Positions 33,210 through 42,800 are shown, counted from the first letter of the stretch. The stretch: DNA of 64,000 nt from Muribaculaceae bacterium (GCA_017548365.1 JAFZAC010000016.1:358894-422893); one strand, 5' to 3'. Numbers and translations are program-made. The notes: generated by a model from the sequence alone, not told the origin.

Positions 33210-34334
33210 TCAATACATTTCATTCACGCCCTCAATCTTCTTTTGCAGCTCATAGATGAAATCGCGGTCCTCGTAGTTGAGGAAATCGGCCTGAATGGGT
33301 ATGAAGTAAATGTTGTTCTGCCTTGTTGGCGGATAATATGGGCTGTTGAGAATGCGCACAGCATCTTTCTCGGTTGTGACGATATATTTGTGCTTACCTT
33401 CTAGTTCATGGAAAAGCTTGAAGATGTAGCGGAAATCATCACGGGTATAGGTGTGATGGTCATCATAATGAATGACCTTGAGGCGTGTGCCAAATTGCTT
33501 CAAGTACTTAGCAAACGGACGTGGATTGGCTATACCAGCAATGCCAAGGATGAGGTCGTCCTCATCAAGCCAGTTCAGCGATGTGAGGTCGGGATTGCCA
33601 ATGGGGAACACTGGCTCGGGGGCGCCATATCGCACCTTGGAGAAATAAAGCTGCTGATACTTGAACAAGTCCATGTGCTCCTTTACCATGCGCAGGTCCA
33701 CTGGCTTGACATCGTCGGGGCACTTTGTCACAACCACCATATCACACTTTAGTATGCGGTCGGCAGGCTCTCGCAGAGTTCCCAACGGCAACAGCTTGTC
33801 CTCATAGGGAGGCCTGTTGAAGTCAACCATCACCACACTCACTTGTGGCTTGACATACCTGTGCTGCATGGCATCGTCAAGTATAATGAGGTTTATGTCG
33901 GGATTGATGCGCAACAGGTTATTGATACCCTTGCGACGGTCTTCACAAACAGCCACTGTAACCAATGAGCGGAATTTGCGGTAAATCTGGTAAGGTTCAT
34001 CTCCCAAATCAACTGGCGAGAGATTATCACTTGCCAGTACAAATCCCTTGGTGCGACGCTTATATCCACGACTGAGCACAGCGATATCATACTTGCGGCA
34101 GAGCCTTGAAACAATATATTCCACATGAGGAGTTTTACCTGTACCTCCCACAGTGACATTACCTATTGACACTACCGGCACGTCAAATTCCTCCTGCTTG
34201 AGCAAACCAGTGTTGAAACCCATCTGCCTTATCCACACTCCAGCGCCATAAAGCCATGACAGTGGTGTGAGCAAAGCCCTCTCGGTTGCTCCCAGCACAT
34301 TGCGGCATATTCTTAATATGTTATCAATATCCAT
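33210..34334 (-). CDS. lpxK: Tetraacyldisaccharide 4'-kinase
   Basis: LpxK adds the 4'-phosphate to the tetraacyl disaccharide in lipid A synthesis at the inner membrane. The 374-residue protein has the P-loop in SIGNVTVGGTGKTPHVEY, then LSRGYKRRTKGF, GDEPYQIYRKF, ILDDAMQHRYVKP and the C-terminal IVTTEKDAVRI. An N-terminal hydrophobic stretch (LSWLYGAGVWIRQMGF) is usual for the family. It lies between sppA and the nucleoside phosphorylase on one strand. Confidence 0.96.
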   Translation of the reverse strand: MDIDNILRICRNVLGATERALLTPLSWLYGAGVWIRQMGFNTGLLKQEEFDVPVVSIGNVTVGGTGKTPHVEYIVSRLCRKYDIAVLSRGYKRRTKGFVLASDNLSPVDLGDEPYQIYRKFRSLVTVAVCEDRRKGINNLLRINPDINLIILDDAMQHRYVKPQVSVVMVDFNRPPYEDKLLPLGTLREPADRILKCDMVVVTKCPDDVKPVDLRMVKEHMDLFKYQQLYFSKVRYGAPEPVFPIGNPDLTSLNWLDEDDLILGIAGIANPRPFAKYLKQFGTRLKVIHYDDHHTYTRDDFRYIFKLFHELEGKHKYIVTTEKDAVRILNSPYYPPTRQNNIYFIPIQADFLNYEDRDFIYELQKKIEGVNEMY

Positions 34335-34378
34335 TTAAGGAGTTGATAATTTATTATTCTTAATTCAGTATTAAACGC

Positions 34379-36196
34379 TTAAAAGTTTATCTCAACTGGC
34401 TCCATGAGACACAGTACGCGGTCACGTCCCAAAATAGCCTGCAACTGCTCATAAGTGCTGTAGAACAGTCCCATGCGCTTCTGCATGTCGCTCTCCACCT
34501 TCATATAGCCCATTGAGTTGAGCATATCCATGAAAGACATCTCGGCATTGGGATAATCAACCACCGAGTAATCGCCATCTTTGAGTTTTGCCTGCTTGGC
34601 AACCCACTTGACAGCGGCGCCAAGTCCACCGAGCTCGTCGACGAGACCAATTTTCTGTGCTGTAACAGCATCCCACACACGTCCCTCACCAATGCTTTTA
34701 ATTGAGTCTTGCGAAACTTTGCGACCCATAGCGCAACGACCGGTAAAGGTGTCATAGCCACGCTCAACCATGTGCTGCAATGCTGAACGCTGCTGTTCGG
34801 TAAGAGGTTTGAAATAGGCTCCGGCAATAGCATTTGGATTAGTGCTCACTTCCTCAAAGTTAACACCCAAAGTGTTATTGATGAAATTGCTGGCATTAGG
34901 TATAATGCCAAAGATACCAATACTTCCTGTTATAGTAAGAGGCTCGGCAAATATACGTTGAGCCCCAGAGGAGATATAATAACCTCCCGATGCAGCATAG
35001 TCACTCATCGACACAGCTAGTGGCTTGCCGCTGGCCTTAAAGTCTTCGAGCGCCTTCCAAATCTCCTCGCTGCCAAATGCGCTACCACCAGGAGAATTCA
35101 CTCTGAGAACAAGTCCTTTCACATCCTCGTCATATTGCAATTCACGAATTTGGTCAGCCATTGTCTCACTATACATAGCATCACCACTGATAGCCGACAT
35201 TGGGTTGCTACTACCGCCATCCCCGCTGTTGATCTCTCCAGTGGCATAAAGCACTGCAACAACTTTGCTGCCAGTTCCCATTGGGTCATCGTTGGAAGCT
35301 ACAAGTTCATCGGCACTCACCAGTTTGAGGTCATCCTCTTTCTCCACGTCGGTCATGGCGCGCAGTTTATCCTCAAATTCCGAACGATAGCAAATTTTAT
35401 CTACAAGTTTATTTGATAACAATTCTTTAGAACTCATAGTTGCCATTACGCTGTCGGTAAGAGCATTAAACTTGGTGGTGTCGATAGCACGGTCTTTGGC
35501 CATATCACTCGAGATAACTCCCCACAAGCTACCTAGATAGTGCTCTTGCTGCACGCGATTGGCATCACTCATCTGCTCGAGCATATAAGGCTCAACAGCG
35601 CTCTTGAATGTTCCCACTCTCACCACTTGCATCTCAACTCCCACCTTGTCAAGCAGCTTTTTCATATAGGGTGTTGCTGCACCAAGTCCATGAATGTCAA
35701 CCATTCCCTCAGGATTGAGAAATATTGAGTCGGCGACCGAGGCAAGATAATAGTCGCTCTGCATAATAGCCTCATCACCAAAAGCATAGACAAATTTCTT
35801 GCTCTGCTTGAAATCCTTAATCGCTTCACGCAGCTCATAGAGTGACGACATTCCCGATGACATTCCGCGACAATCAAGGTACACGCCTTTTATTTTGTTG
35901 TCATTTTTTGCTATCTCCAAGCCCTTGATCAGTGTCAGCAGACTTTGCTTGACGTTCTTGTTAGACATCAACGACATAAATTGGGTGTTAATGCCTGCAT
36001 CACGCTCCTCGAGTGTGCCCTCTAAATCTATATACAGAATTGAATTCTTCTCCACTTTGGGAGCGCTATTCATAGAACTCGACATTGAGCCAAAAATTAC
36101 GAAACTCATCACAACTGCCGACAGTGTGAAAAAAATCAATGCCAGGAAAACGCCCACAAAAGAGCCACACACTACAAGAAAGAATTTCTTTAACAT
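34379..36196 (-). CDS. sppA: Signal peptide peptidase SppA, long (67K) type
   Basis: The 605-residue serine protease has an N-terminal membrane anchor (about residues 5-34) and two ClpP-like domains. The catalytic lysine of the N-terminal half is K198 (VGTFKSAVEPYM) and the nucleophile of the C-terminal half is S403 (YAASGGYYISSGAQ), matching the E. coli 67K arrangement. It degrades cleaved signal peptides in the membrane. It heads the sppA-lpxK-PNP series. The leader of about 105 nt contains a 7-bp hairpin (36224-36249). Confidence 0.96.
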   Translation of the reverse strand: MLKKFFLVVCGSFVGVFLALIFFTLSAVVMSFVIFGSMSSSMNSAPKVEKNSILYIDLEGTLEERDAGINTQFMSLMSNKNVKQSLLTLIKGLEIAKNDNKIKGVYLDCRGMSSGMSSLYELREAIKDFKQSKKFVYAFGDEAIMQSDYYLASVADSIFLNPEGMVDIHGLGAATPYMKKLLDKVGVEMQVVRVGTFKSAVEPYMLEQMSDANRVQQEHYLGSLWGVISSDMAKDRAIDTTKFNALTDSVMATMSSKELLSNKLVDKICYRSEFEDKLRAMTDVEKEDDLKLVSADELVASNDDPMGTGSKVVAVLYATGEINSGDGGSSNPMSAISGDAMYSETMADQIRELQYDEDVKGLVLRVNSPGGSAFGSEEIWKALEDFKASGKPLAVSMSDYAASGGYYISSGAQRIFAEPLTITGSIGIFGIIPNASNFINNTLGVNFEEVSTNPNAIAGAYFKPLTEQQRSALQHMVERGYDTFTGRCAMGRKVSQDSIKSIGEGRVWDAVTAQKIGLVDELGGLGAAVKWVAKQAKLKDGDYSVVDYPNAEMSFMDMLNSMGYMKVESDMQKRMGLFYSTYEQLQAILGRDRVLCLMEPVEINF

Positions 36197-36223
36197 ATCG
36201 TTTAATTGCTTTATTTTTAATCA

Positions 36224-36249
36224 GATAGCCGCATGCAGACTAGGCTATC
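36224..36249 (-). promoter_or_regulatory. Hairpin in the sppA leader
   Basis: GATAGCC / GGCTATC inverted repeat with a 12-nt loop between the -7 box and the sppA start. Not followed by a T-run, so not a terminator; it may affect translation or be a protein site. Confidence 0.35.
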
Positions 36250-36309
36250 GCTATGTTATTTATCTCGTTTTCATTGCACAGAGCGCAATTTGCCCCTATA
36301 TGCAATCTA

Positions 36310-36317
36310 CAAAGATA
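36310..36317 (-). promoter_or_regulatory. Putative -7 box of sppA
   Basis: Minus-strand TATCTTTG, about 114 bp before the ATG. The -33 element is not clear. Confidence 0.5.
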
Positions 36318-36470
36318 GCAATTAATTTGCCAACTACAGCGATAAAAAACAATTTATTTTTATTTTTTTTTCTAAAAAAACAAAGAAACACCAAATCAAC
36401 AGCCCTAGACTATGTGGAGCTGCACCAGGAAAAGCAGTGTTTTGATTAAGAGCAAATACTATTCTCTTAA

Positions 36471-37154
36471 CTATTTTACACTGCTGTTGATAGCATCGAC
36501 CGATATATTCATCAGATATTCAAGATGAGTGCCCACCGACTGCATATTGCGCTTGTCTAGAATGTCAAAATGGAAAGGTGTCATGTTTGGAATTCCTTTC
36601 TTCTCGCCCTGAAGCACATAGACTATGGCATAATGATGTCCTTTCTTGATTATTCTGTCAACAACGAGAAGCTGGCATTTTTTATTGTCAAACAACAAGT
36701 TACGCCACAGCTCATCATCAGGTTGAACTTTATCAACAACAGGACAGGCTTGAACAGTAACAATCGCACCATCGGCACGTCGTATGTAATCAGGTATCAG
36801 ATTATTAGCTTCACTTATCGATAGGACCAGATATTGATCGGCCAGTATAAGTTCGATAGAATCTATCTTCAACGGGATTGTTTTTATAATGTCCTTCAAA
36901 TATTGTGTGTAATCAGGGCTGTAGTTATCAAAATTCTCCCTGTTCAAGATAAAATTAAGATCATATTCTCCGTTGCTCGCATTGCAAAGGAGAGCATTGC
37001 CTTTTGCCGAAAAGTCAATCTTTGTGCTGTCAACAAGATTCAATGCCGCACCATTGCGCAAGTACCATTTATCAGGACCAGCAAATGGAGGCAATTGATA
37101 GGAAGAGCAACTTGTAACACAAAACAAAAGTAAGATATAACAAAAATGCTTCAT
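36471..37154 (-). CDS. Lipoprotein of unknown function
   Basis: I place the start at the ATG ending at 37154 (227 residues), because it gives a standard lipoprotein signal (MKHFCYILLLFCVTSC with the lipobox Cys at residue 16); a longer frame would add 17 residues in front of the signal. The mature part has no domain I recognise; it contains LILADQYLVLSISEANNLIP and YAIVYVLQGEKKGIPNM. It starts 35 bp after the fmt stop and is probably the last gene of the tsaC-to-fmt series. Confidence 0.75.
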   Translation of the reverse strand: MKHFCYILLLFCVTSCSSYQLPPFAGPDKWYLRNGAALNLVDSTKIDFSAKGNALLCNASNGEYDLNFILNRENFDNYSPDYTQYLKDIIKTIPLKIDSIELILADQYLVLSISEANNLIPDYIRRADGAIVTVQACPVVDKVQPDDELWRNLLFDNKKCQLLVVDRIIKKGHHYAIVYVLQGEKKGIPNMTPFHFDILDKRNMQSVGTHLEYLMNISVDAINSSVK

Positions 37155-37189
37155 TATATGCTTTTTTAAATGAGCCAACAGCCCATAAA

Positions 37190-38155
37190 CTATCTGAAAC
37201 GGCAATCTTTAATGTCAAAGCCGCGCATGAAGTCGGCAGCGGGCATTCGGCGCTTACCCGAAAGCTGAAGAGACAGAATCTCGAGTGATGCGTCGCCACA
37301 ATCTACAGTAAGGTGCTTTCCATCGGTAGTGATTGTGCCTGGTTCAGTTCCACACTTAGACATAGGCTCGCTGGTAGCGAACACTTTGACGTGGAATGTG
37401 TTGCCCTGCTCATCGACGAGTTCGCTCCATGCGGCTGGATAAGGTGACAGTCCTCGAATGTGGTTATAAAGCTGCTCAGCAGGCCTATTCCAGTCGATGC
37501 GGCAAGTCTCGGTGAAAATTTTGGGCGCTGGTGTTGGTTCTTCGCCAGCAGTGAGCATTTGATCCTGCGGTATGGGCTTCACCGTGCCGGCAATGATTGC
37601 ATCAACAGTCTCAAGAACCATGTCGGCCCCCAGACACATGAGACGGTCGTGAACGACCTCGACATTGTCGGTACGTCCTATCTCTATGGCCTTTTGCTGA
37701 ATCACATCGCCTGTGTCAATCTCATGCTTGAGGAAGAAAGTAGTGACACCAGTGGTTGTATCACCGTTCATAACCGCCCAGTTTATGGGTGCTGCCCCAC
37801 GATACTTGGGCAGAAGCGATGCATGAAGGTTGAATGTGCCCAACGGCGGCATCGCCCACACCACCTCGGGGAGCATGCGAAACGCAATGACAATATTAAG
37901 CTGTACGTCGAGGCTGCGCAACTCGTTGACAAACGTCTCATCTTTCAGTCGCTCGGGCTGCATAAGATGAAGCCCCTTTTCAACAGCATATTGCTTCACT
38001 GCCGACTGAATCATGCGATGCCCACGACCTGCAATCTTATCGGGCATAGTCACCACTCCCACTATGTTATAGCCGCCATCAACCAGGCGTCGCAAGCTCT
38101 CGACGGCAAAGTCGGGTGTTCCAAAAAATACTATTCTGAGGTCTTCTTTTGTCAT
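37190..38155 (-). CDS. fmt: Methionyl-tRNA formyltransferase
   Basis: Fmt formylates initiator Met-tRNA with 10-formyl-tetrahydrofolate. The 321-residue protein shows IVFFGTPDFAVESLRRL, VTMPDKIAGRGHRM, the catalytic block NLHASLLPKYRGAAPINWAV, TTGVTTFFLKHEIDTGD and the C-terminal domain with YNHIRGLSPYPAAW. The active-site Asn, His and Asp are present. It follows the ClC channel gene by 51 bp; TsaC, ClC and Fmt grouped together is a familiar Bacteroidales cluster. Confidence 0.97.
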   Translation of the reverse strand: MTKEDLRIVFFGTPDFAVESLRRLVDGGYNIVGVVTMPDKIAGRGHRMIQSAVKQYAVEKGLHLMQPERLKDETFVNELRSLDVQLNIVIAFRMLPEVVWAMPPLGTFNLHASLLPKYRGAAPINWAVMNGDTTTGVTTFFLKHEIDTGDVIQQKAIEIGRTDNVEVVHDRLMCLGADMVLETVDAIIAGTVKPIPQDQMLTAGEEPTPAPKIFTETCRIDWNRPAEQLYNHIRGLSPYPAAWSELVDEQGNTFHVKVFATSEPMSKCGTEPGTITTDGKHLTVDCGDASLEILSLQLSGKRRMPAADFMRGFDIKDCRFR

Positions 38156-38206
38156 ATACTCGTTTATCGTTTATAGAAAATATTTGTGAGAATTAGAGAA
38201 TGGAGT

Positions 38207-40042
38207 TTAATCGTAGCTATAGTGCTTGAGAAGCTCACGATAAGAGCTGAAAATCTTGGATTTAGACACAAAGCCTACATACTTGCCGCTCTCCACTACC
38301 GGCAGGTTCCATGCCTGAGTCTCGTCAAAGGTCTTCATCACCTGCTCCATGGGTGTACCTACCTCGATTTGTGCCGGTGGCGACGACATGAATCTGTCCA
38401 CATAAATGCGACGATAAAGGTCGGGACGGAACATAATATTACGTATATCATCGAGAAGCACAATCCCCAATAGACGGCCATCGTCATCAACAACAGGGAA
38501 AAGATTGCGCGAACTCTTTGCTATCACATCGACCATCTCCTTGAGGCTCATTTTTGGATTCACCGGCGTGAAATCTTTTTCTATCACACTGTCGATTTTG
38601 AGCAGAGTGAGCACCGATTGGTCTTTGTGGTGAGTGAGCAGCTGACCCTGTTTTGCCAATCGTCGAGAATAGATGCCATAAGGCAAGAGTATGCGAGAAG
38701 TAAGGTAAGAAACCACCGAAACTATGAGCAGCGGCAAGAACAATTGGTAACCTCCTGTCATCTCGGCAGTAAGGAAAATTGCCATGAGCGGCGCATGCAT
38801 GACACCTGCCATCACTCCAGCCATACCCAGCAATGCAAAGTTCTTGATTGACAAGGGCAAGCTCTGGTCAACAACACCCAAAGAGTTGAGAAGAAACGCG
38901 AAGAAAAATCCCGCCATGCAGCCGACATAGAGTGAGGGAGCAAATGTACCGCCCACACCGCCACCGCCATTAGTTGCACTAGTGGCAAACACCTTGGTGA
39001 AACACAGGCATCCCACAAGCGCCACAGCCCACCACACGCTGTTATGGTGATTGTAGAACATGCTGTTGTCGAACAGCGGTTTAACATCGCCATTGAGAAG
39101 GCTGTTGATAGCCCCATATCCCTCGCCATAAAGTGCAGGAAAAAGGAATATGAGAAGACTCAATATCACAGCGCCAATAGCAAATCGCACCCAATGATTG
39201 GTGATGCGCGCAAACATATTCTCCATCATCTCAATAGCCTTGTTGAAATAAAGCGACACAAAGCCACAGAACAAGCCCAACATAATGACATAAGGAATGC
39301 GCGATGTGAAGAATGGCTCGCTCTGCGAGAAGAAAAATTCCACATTATAGCCCGTAAAGGCATAGGCCACAGTGGCGCCCGTCACCGATGAAATGATGAG
39401 CGGCACCACCGACTTGGAATTAAGATCGATAAGCAACACTTCGATAGTGAACAGCACACCTGCTATGGGAGCCTTGAAAATTCCGGCAATACCAGCAGCG
39501 GCGCCACATCCCACAAGCAGCATGAGAGTTTGAGGCGACAATCGGAAAAACTGCCCCAGATTAGAGCCTATGGCAGCACCTGTGAACACAATAGGTCCCT
39601 CGGCTCCTACCGAACCACCAAAACCGATGGTCACCGATGATGAGACGAGTGAGGCATACATATTGTGAGTCTTGAGTCGGCTCTTGCGCTGAGCAATGGC
39701 ATAGAGCACGCGCGTCACACCATGATATATGTCGTCTTTGATGATATAGCGCACATACAGTCCTGCAAGTAGGATTCCCACCACAGGAAAAACAAGAAAC
39801 TCATAGTTGCCTTCGGAAATGTGTACATGCTTTGTCAAAATGCCGGCAATAAATCCAATAAGGAACTTGAGAAGTACTGCTGCAAGCCCCGAAACAGCCC
39901 CCACCACAAGAGCAAGAACCACAACAAAGGTCTTTTCCTTGATGTGAGTTTCACGCCACTTGCGAGCGCGATCCACCCAACGTGAAAAACCTGTTTCCAT
40001 TGGTTGATCGGCAGTCTTGTTTACCTTGTTGTAACTGTTCAT
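38207..40042 (-). CDS. ClC-family chloride channel/transporter with CBS domains
   Basis: The start is best placed at the ATG ending at 40042, where TGATG overlaps the stop of the upstream gene; a GTG one codon earlier is the alternative. The 611-residue protein has an N-terminal ClC membrane domain (about 35-450) with GFGGSVGAEGPIVFTGAAIG, the GAAAGIAGIFKAPIAG block and GGGGVGGTFAPSLYVG, and two CBS domains at the C-terminus (about 485-605). The gating Glu of the GxEGP motif is present (GAEGP). CBS domains usually bind adenine nucleotides. Whether it is a channel or a proton exchanger cannot be told. Confidence 0.95.
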   Translation of the reverse strand: MNSYNKVNKTADQPMETGFSRWVDRARKWRETHIKEKTFVVVLALVVGAVSGLAAVLLKFLIGFIAGILTKHVHISEGNYEFLVFPVVGILLAGLYVRYIIKDDIYHGVTRVLYAIAQRKSRLKTHNMYASLVSSSVTIGFGGSVGAEGPIVFTGAAIGSNLGQFFRLSPQTLMLLVGCGAAAGIAGIFKAPIAGVLFTIEVLLIDLNSKSVVPLIISSVTGATVAYAFTGYNVEFFFSQSEPFFTSRIPYVIMLGLFCGFVSLYFNKAIEMMENMFARITNHWVRFAIGAVILSLLIFLFPALYGEGYGAINSLLNGDVKPLFDNSMFYNHHNSVWWAVALVGCLCFTKVFATSATNGGGGVGGTFAPSLYVGCMAGFFFAFLLNSLGVVDQSLPLSIKNFALLGMAGVMAGVMHAPLMAIFLTAEMTGGYQLFLPLLIVSVVSYLTSRILLPYGIYSRRLAKQGQLLTHHKDQSVLTLLKIDSVIEKDFTPVNPKMSLKEMVDVIAKSSRNLFPVVDDDGRLLGIVLLDDIRNIMFRPDLYRRIYVDRFMSSPPAQIEVGTPMEQVMKTFDETQAWNLPVVESGKYVGFVSKSKIFSSYRELLKHYSYD

Positions 40043-41457
40043 CACACTCCCTTTCCTGTTATAACAATTTTTATTGTATAGGCAAGAATCTTGATGTCGT
40101 TAAGGAGCGACATATTCTCTATGTAGAGCAAGTCGTAGTCAAGACGCTCAAGCATCTCGTCGACATTTTTAGCATAGCCAAATTTCACCTGCCCCATCGA
40201 TGTGATTCCCGGACGCACCTGATGAACAAGTAGATAAGCTGGCTTGCGTGCTACTATCTGGTCGATGTAGTACTGACGCTCTGGACGAGGTCCCACCAGC
40301 GACATGTCGCCCTTCAAGACATTCCAGAACTGTGGCAGCTCATCGATGCGGTACTTGCGAAGGTAATGTCCAACCTTGGTGATTCGAGGGTCATCGTCAC
40401 TTGAAAGCTGAGGTTTGTTGTCTTTCTCGGCATCGACCACCATTGAGCGGAACTTGTGAATTTTAAACTTCTTGTTGTGATATCCCACACGCTCTTGCGA
40501 GAAAATGACTGGGCCGTGTGAATCAAGTTTTATTATTATCGCTACAATTATGTAAACAGGAATCAACAAAACCATAAGAATTGCCGACACAACAATATCC
40601 ATTACTCGTTTGATGTTCTTTCCACCCTCGCTCATCGTGTTTCCTCCCACGTCGACCAGAGGGTCGCCATATAGATTGCTGAATCGAGCGCGCGACATAA
40701 AAACATTGTTCTTGTCGGGGGTCATCTTGATGGGCATATCAAGAGAGTATAGATGGTCGATGATGGCAAGCATCTGCTCCATGTTCTGCTTGGTGGGTGC
40801 CACAATAACCTCTTTCACATCATTTTCCTTGCACACTTGAGAAATATTCTCAAGGTCGAAGACCGGAAGCGTGATATCTTTCACCCTATTTTCTCCAGGC
40901 AGATCAACAAAACCAACCACATTGTAGCCCAGAGTATTGATGGTATGATGTAAACGTTGATAAAAAGCAAATCCCATAGCACCACTTCCCACAATCAGGG
41001 CATTGAACTGCAGTTTTCCCGAACGAATCTTACGAGTGCTTGAATTAGTAATGAAAAGCCTCACCACGTAGACTACAGCAAAGAGCACACCCACCAACAC
41101 AAAGATCACCACATAGTTCTCGGCGCGGCTCTCGGCCATATCGTTGATCAAAGCCAAAAGCATTATGAAAATGCTGTTGCACACAGCACTGATTAGAGTG
41201 ATGATAAACTCCTGCAATCGAGACTTGCGATAAGGGACATTGTAGTATCCCGAAAGATAATAAACAAGCATCATCAAGAGCGGAAAGACAATCTGTCCCA
41301 CAATCACATTATAGGACGTGAGGAATGTCATGAGCGAAACATGGCCTCTTACAAAGCCCAAGTTGTATCGAAGAACGTTGAACAGGAGCCAAGCCACGTT
41401 TGATGACAGGTAATCACCTATCACATACTTCATCCGCTGTATCTGTTCGCTTGTCAT
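40042..41457 (-). CDS. Undecaprenyl-phosphate sugar phosphotransferase (WcaJ/PglC-like)
   Basis: The 471-residue membrane enzyme has four to five N-terminal helices (to about residue 135), a CoA-binding-like domain (about 145-260, ALIVGSGAMGFAFYQRLHH) and a C-terminal bacterial sugar transferase domain (about 275-471: KRVMDIVVSAILMVLLIPVY, VIFSQERVGYHNKKFKIHKF, RKYRIDELPQFWNVLKGDMS, LVGPRPERQYY). It would transfer a sugar 1-phosphate, often glucose 1-phosphate, to undecaprenyl phosphate and so start capsule or exopolysaccharide repeat synthesis. It is 43 bp after tsaC and overlaps the ClC gene, which is unusual company for such a gene; no glycosyltransferases are nearby. Confidence 0.93.
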   Translation of the reverse strand: MTSEQIQRMKYVIGDYLSSNVAWLLFNVLRYNLGFVRGHVSLMTFLTSYNVIVGQIVFPLLMMLVYYLSGYYNVPYRKSRLQEFIITLISAVCNSIFIMLLALINDMAESRAENYVVIFVLVGVLFAVVYVVRLFITNSSTRKIRSGKLQFNALIVGSGAMGFAFYQRLHHTINTLGYNVVGFVDLPGENRVKDITLPVFDLENISQVCKENDVKEVIVAPTKQNMEQMLAIIDHLYSLDMPIKMTPDKNNVFMSRARFSNLYGDPLVDVGGNTMSEGGKNIKRVMDIVVSAILMVLLIPVYIIVAIIIKLDSHGPVIFSQERVGYHNKKFKIHKFRSMVVDAEKDNKPQLSSDDDPRITKVGHYLRKYRIDELPQFWNVLKGDMSLVGPRPERQYYIDQIVARKPAYLLVHQVRPGITSMGQVKFGYAKNVDEMLERLDYDLLYIENMSLLNDIKILAYTIKIVITGKGV

Positions 41458-41500
41458 TAAAAGTCTTGTATTTGTTTCTAGGTTTATTGTGTAGCTAATG

Positions 41501-42067
41501 TCACCTTATTATCTTGAAAGTACCATCGCCATGGAGCATGATTATATTCGAAGCAGCATGAGCCTTGTTATCGTCCTGGCGATACTTCACCACATAATCC
41601 ACACCACGTTTTATCTCATCGGCAATAGCGGCAAATGACCGTGGGCTCTCGGTGCCGCTCACGTTGGCCGAGGTCGACACTATGGGTTTTCCAAAAGTAG
41701 CACACAAACGTTGAGAGAACTCCTCATGTGGAATGCGAATACCTAGAGATTCCTCCTCACCCAACAGATTTCGGGCGACATTAAAGGCACCATCATAGAT
41801 TATTGTCAAAGGCTTGACTGCCACATCCAGCAATTCTCTCGCCATAACAGGTACATTCACCACATAATGGTCCAGACGCTCGGCGCTGTCAAGCAGCACG
41901 ATTAGTGCTTTGTGGTCGTCGCGCCGCTTGAGTGAATAAACTTTCTTAACCGCCTCCTCGTTGGTAGCGTCGCATCCAATTCCCCAAATTGTATCGGTGG
42001 GATATAGAATGAGTCCACCTTTATTGAGGACCTCTATGCAGGATTTTATATCTTCGTCAATTGTCAT
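41501..42067 (-). CDS. tsaC: L-threonylcarbamoyladenylate synthase (YrdC/Sua5 domain)
   Basis: The 188-residue protein makes threonylcarbamoyl-AMP from threonine, bicarbonate and ATP for the t6A37 tRNA modification. It has the YrdC fold: LNKGGLILYPTDTIWGIGCD, VYSLKRRDDHKALIVLL, LGIRIPHEEF and the STSANVSG nucleotide-binding motif. It lacks the C-terminal Sua5 domain, as is usual for TsaC. It heads the minus-strand series with a -7 box at 42134-42141 and diverges from the flavoprotein gene. Confidence 0.94.
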   Translation of the reverse strand: MTIDEDIKSCIEVLNKGGLILYPTDTIWGIGCDATNEEAVKKVYSLKRRDDHKALIVLLDSAERLDHYVVNVPVMARELLDVAVKPLTIIYDGAFNVARNLLGEEESLGIRIPHEEFSQRLCATFGKPIVSTSANVSGTESPRSFAAIADEIKRGVDYVVKYRQDDNKAHAASNIIMLHGDGTFKIIR

Positions 42068-42133
42068 GATTGTTTTAACTTCATTTCTCGGTCACTACAG
42101 AAACAAGTAAATCTCTATAGCCAAATCAAAAAA

Positions 42134-42141
42134 CAAAGGTA
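42134..42141 (-). promoter_or_regulatory. Putative -7 box of tsaC
   Basis: Minus-strand TACCTTTG, 66 bp before the ATG at 42067. The -33 element is unclear. Confidence 0.5.
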
Positions 42142-42246
42142 ATGCAAACTGGGCGATAAAAAAAGTAAAAACCGATTTTTTCCATTTTTATTTATAATAA
42201 AATGTTAAATCTACCTTTTTTTAATCAACAGCGTTAAATTTTTTGC

Positions 42247-42254
42247 TAAGTTTG
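42247..42254 (+). promoter_or_regulatory. -7 box of the secreted FMN-binding protein
   Basis: TAAGTTTG followed by CAG; the ATG at 42290 lies 35 bp downstream. Divergent from the tsaC promoter. Confidence 0.6.
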
Positions 42255-42289
42255 CAGTCTAATATCGAAAACAAACAATACTATATATT

Positions 42290-42721
42290 ATGTCAAAGAA
42301 GAAATACACTTTTTTAGGCCTCGCTATTGCAGCTGCGGCGCTAATTTCTTTAGCTCCAAGCACAATGGCTAAAGGCGGAAAAAACGGTGGTACCCAAGTC
42401 ATCTATACTGGTGATATAGCCAAAAAAGTAATAGGATACAATGGCACCACTCCAGTCAAGATCACCATTTCTAATGGAAAAATAAGTAAAATTGAAGCTC
42501 TGAGCAACAAAGAAACTCCCGCCTACTTCAACAAAGCAAAAGACAAAGTGTTCAAACAGTTTATAGGAAAGACTGTTGACGAAGGCATCAAGCTCAAAGC
42601 AGATATTGCGACAGGCGCCACTTACTCGAGCGAAGCACTCATCAAGAACATCAAGATGGGGCTTAAGGAATCAAAAGGACAATCGTCCAACAGCAAAGGT
42701 GGCAAAAGAATGTCAAGATAG
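42290..42721 (+). CDS. Small secreted FMN-binding-domain protein with predicted flavinylation site
   Basis: The 143-residue protein has a signal peptide (about 1-27, ending TMA) and a single FMN-binding domain (about 35-128). The segment DIATGAT (105-111) fits the D-x-x-(S/T)-G-A-(T/S) pattern at which ApbE attaches FMN through a phosphoester bond, so T111 is the predicted flavin carrier. The C-terminus is Ser/Lys-rich. Proteins of this kind carry electrons outside the cytoplasmic membrane, but unlike RnfG or NqrC this one has no other domain and no partner genes nearby. It has its own promoter and a strong terminator. Confidence 0.9.
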   Translation: MSKKKYTFLGLAIAAAALISLAPSTMAKGGKNGGTQVIYTGDIAKKVIGYNGTTPVKITISNGKISKIEALSNKETPAYFNKAKDKVFKQFIGKTVDEGIKLKADIATGATYSSEALIKNIKMGLKESKGQSSNSKGGKRMSR

Positions 42722-42741
42722 TATTTTATAGGCAAAAACAG

Positions 42742-42780
42742 AACATCGGGAGCAAGATTAAGTCTTGCTCCCGATGTTTT
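42742..42780. terminator. Strong bidirectional terminator
   Basis: A perfect 16-bp inverted repeat (AACATCGGGAGCAAGA / TCTTGCTCCCGATGTT) with a 5-nt loop and a T-run, between the convergent flavoprotein and small membrane peptide genes. Confidence 0.92.
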
Positions 42781-42800
42781 ACATCCTTGATAGTTGCTGC

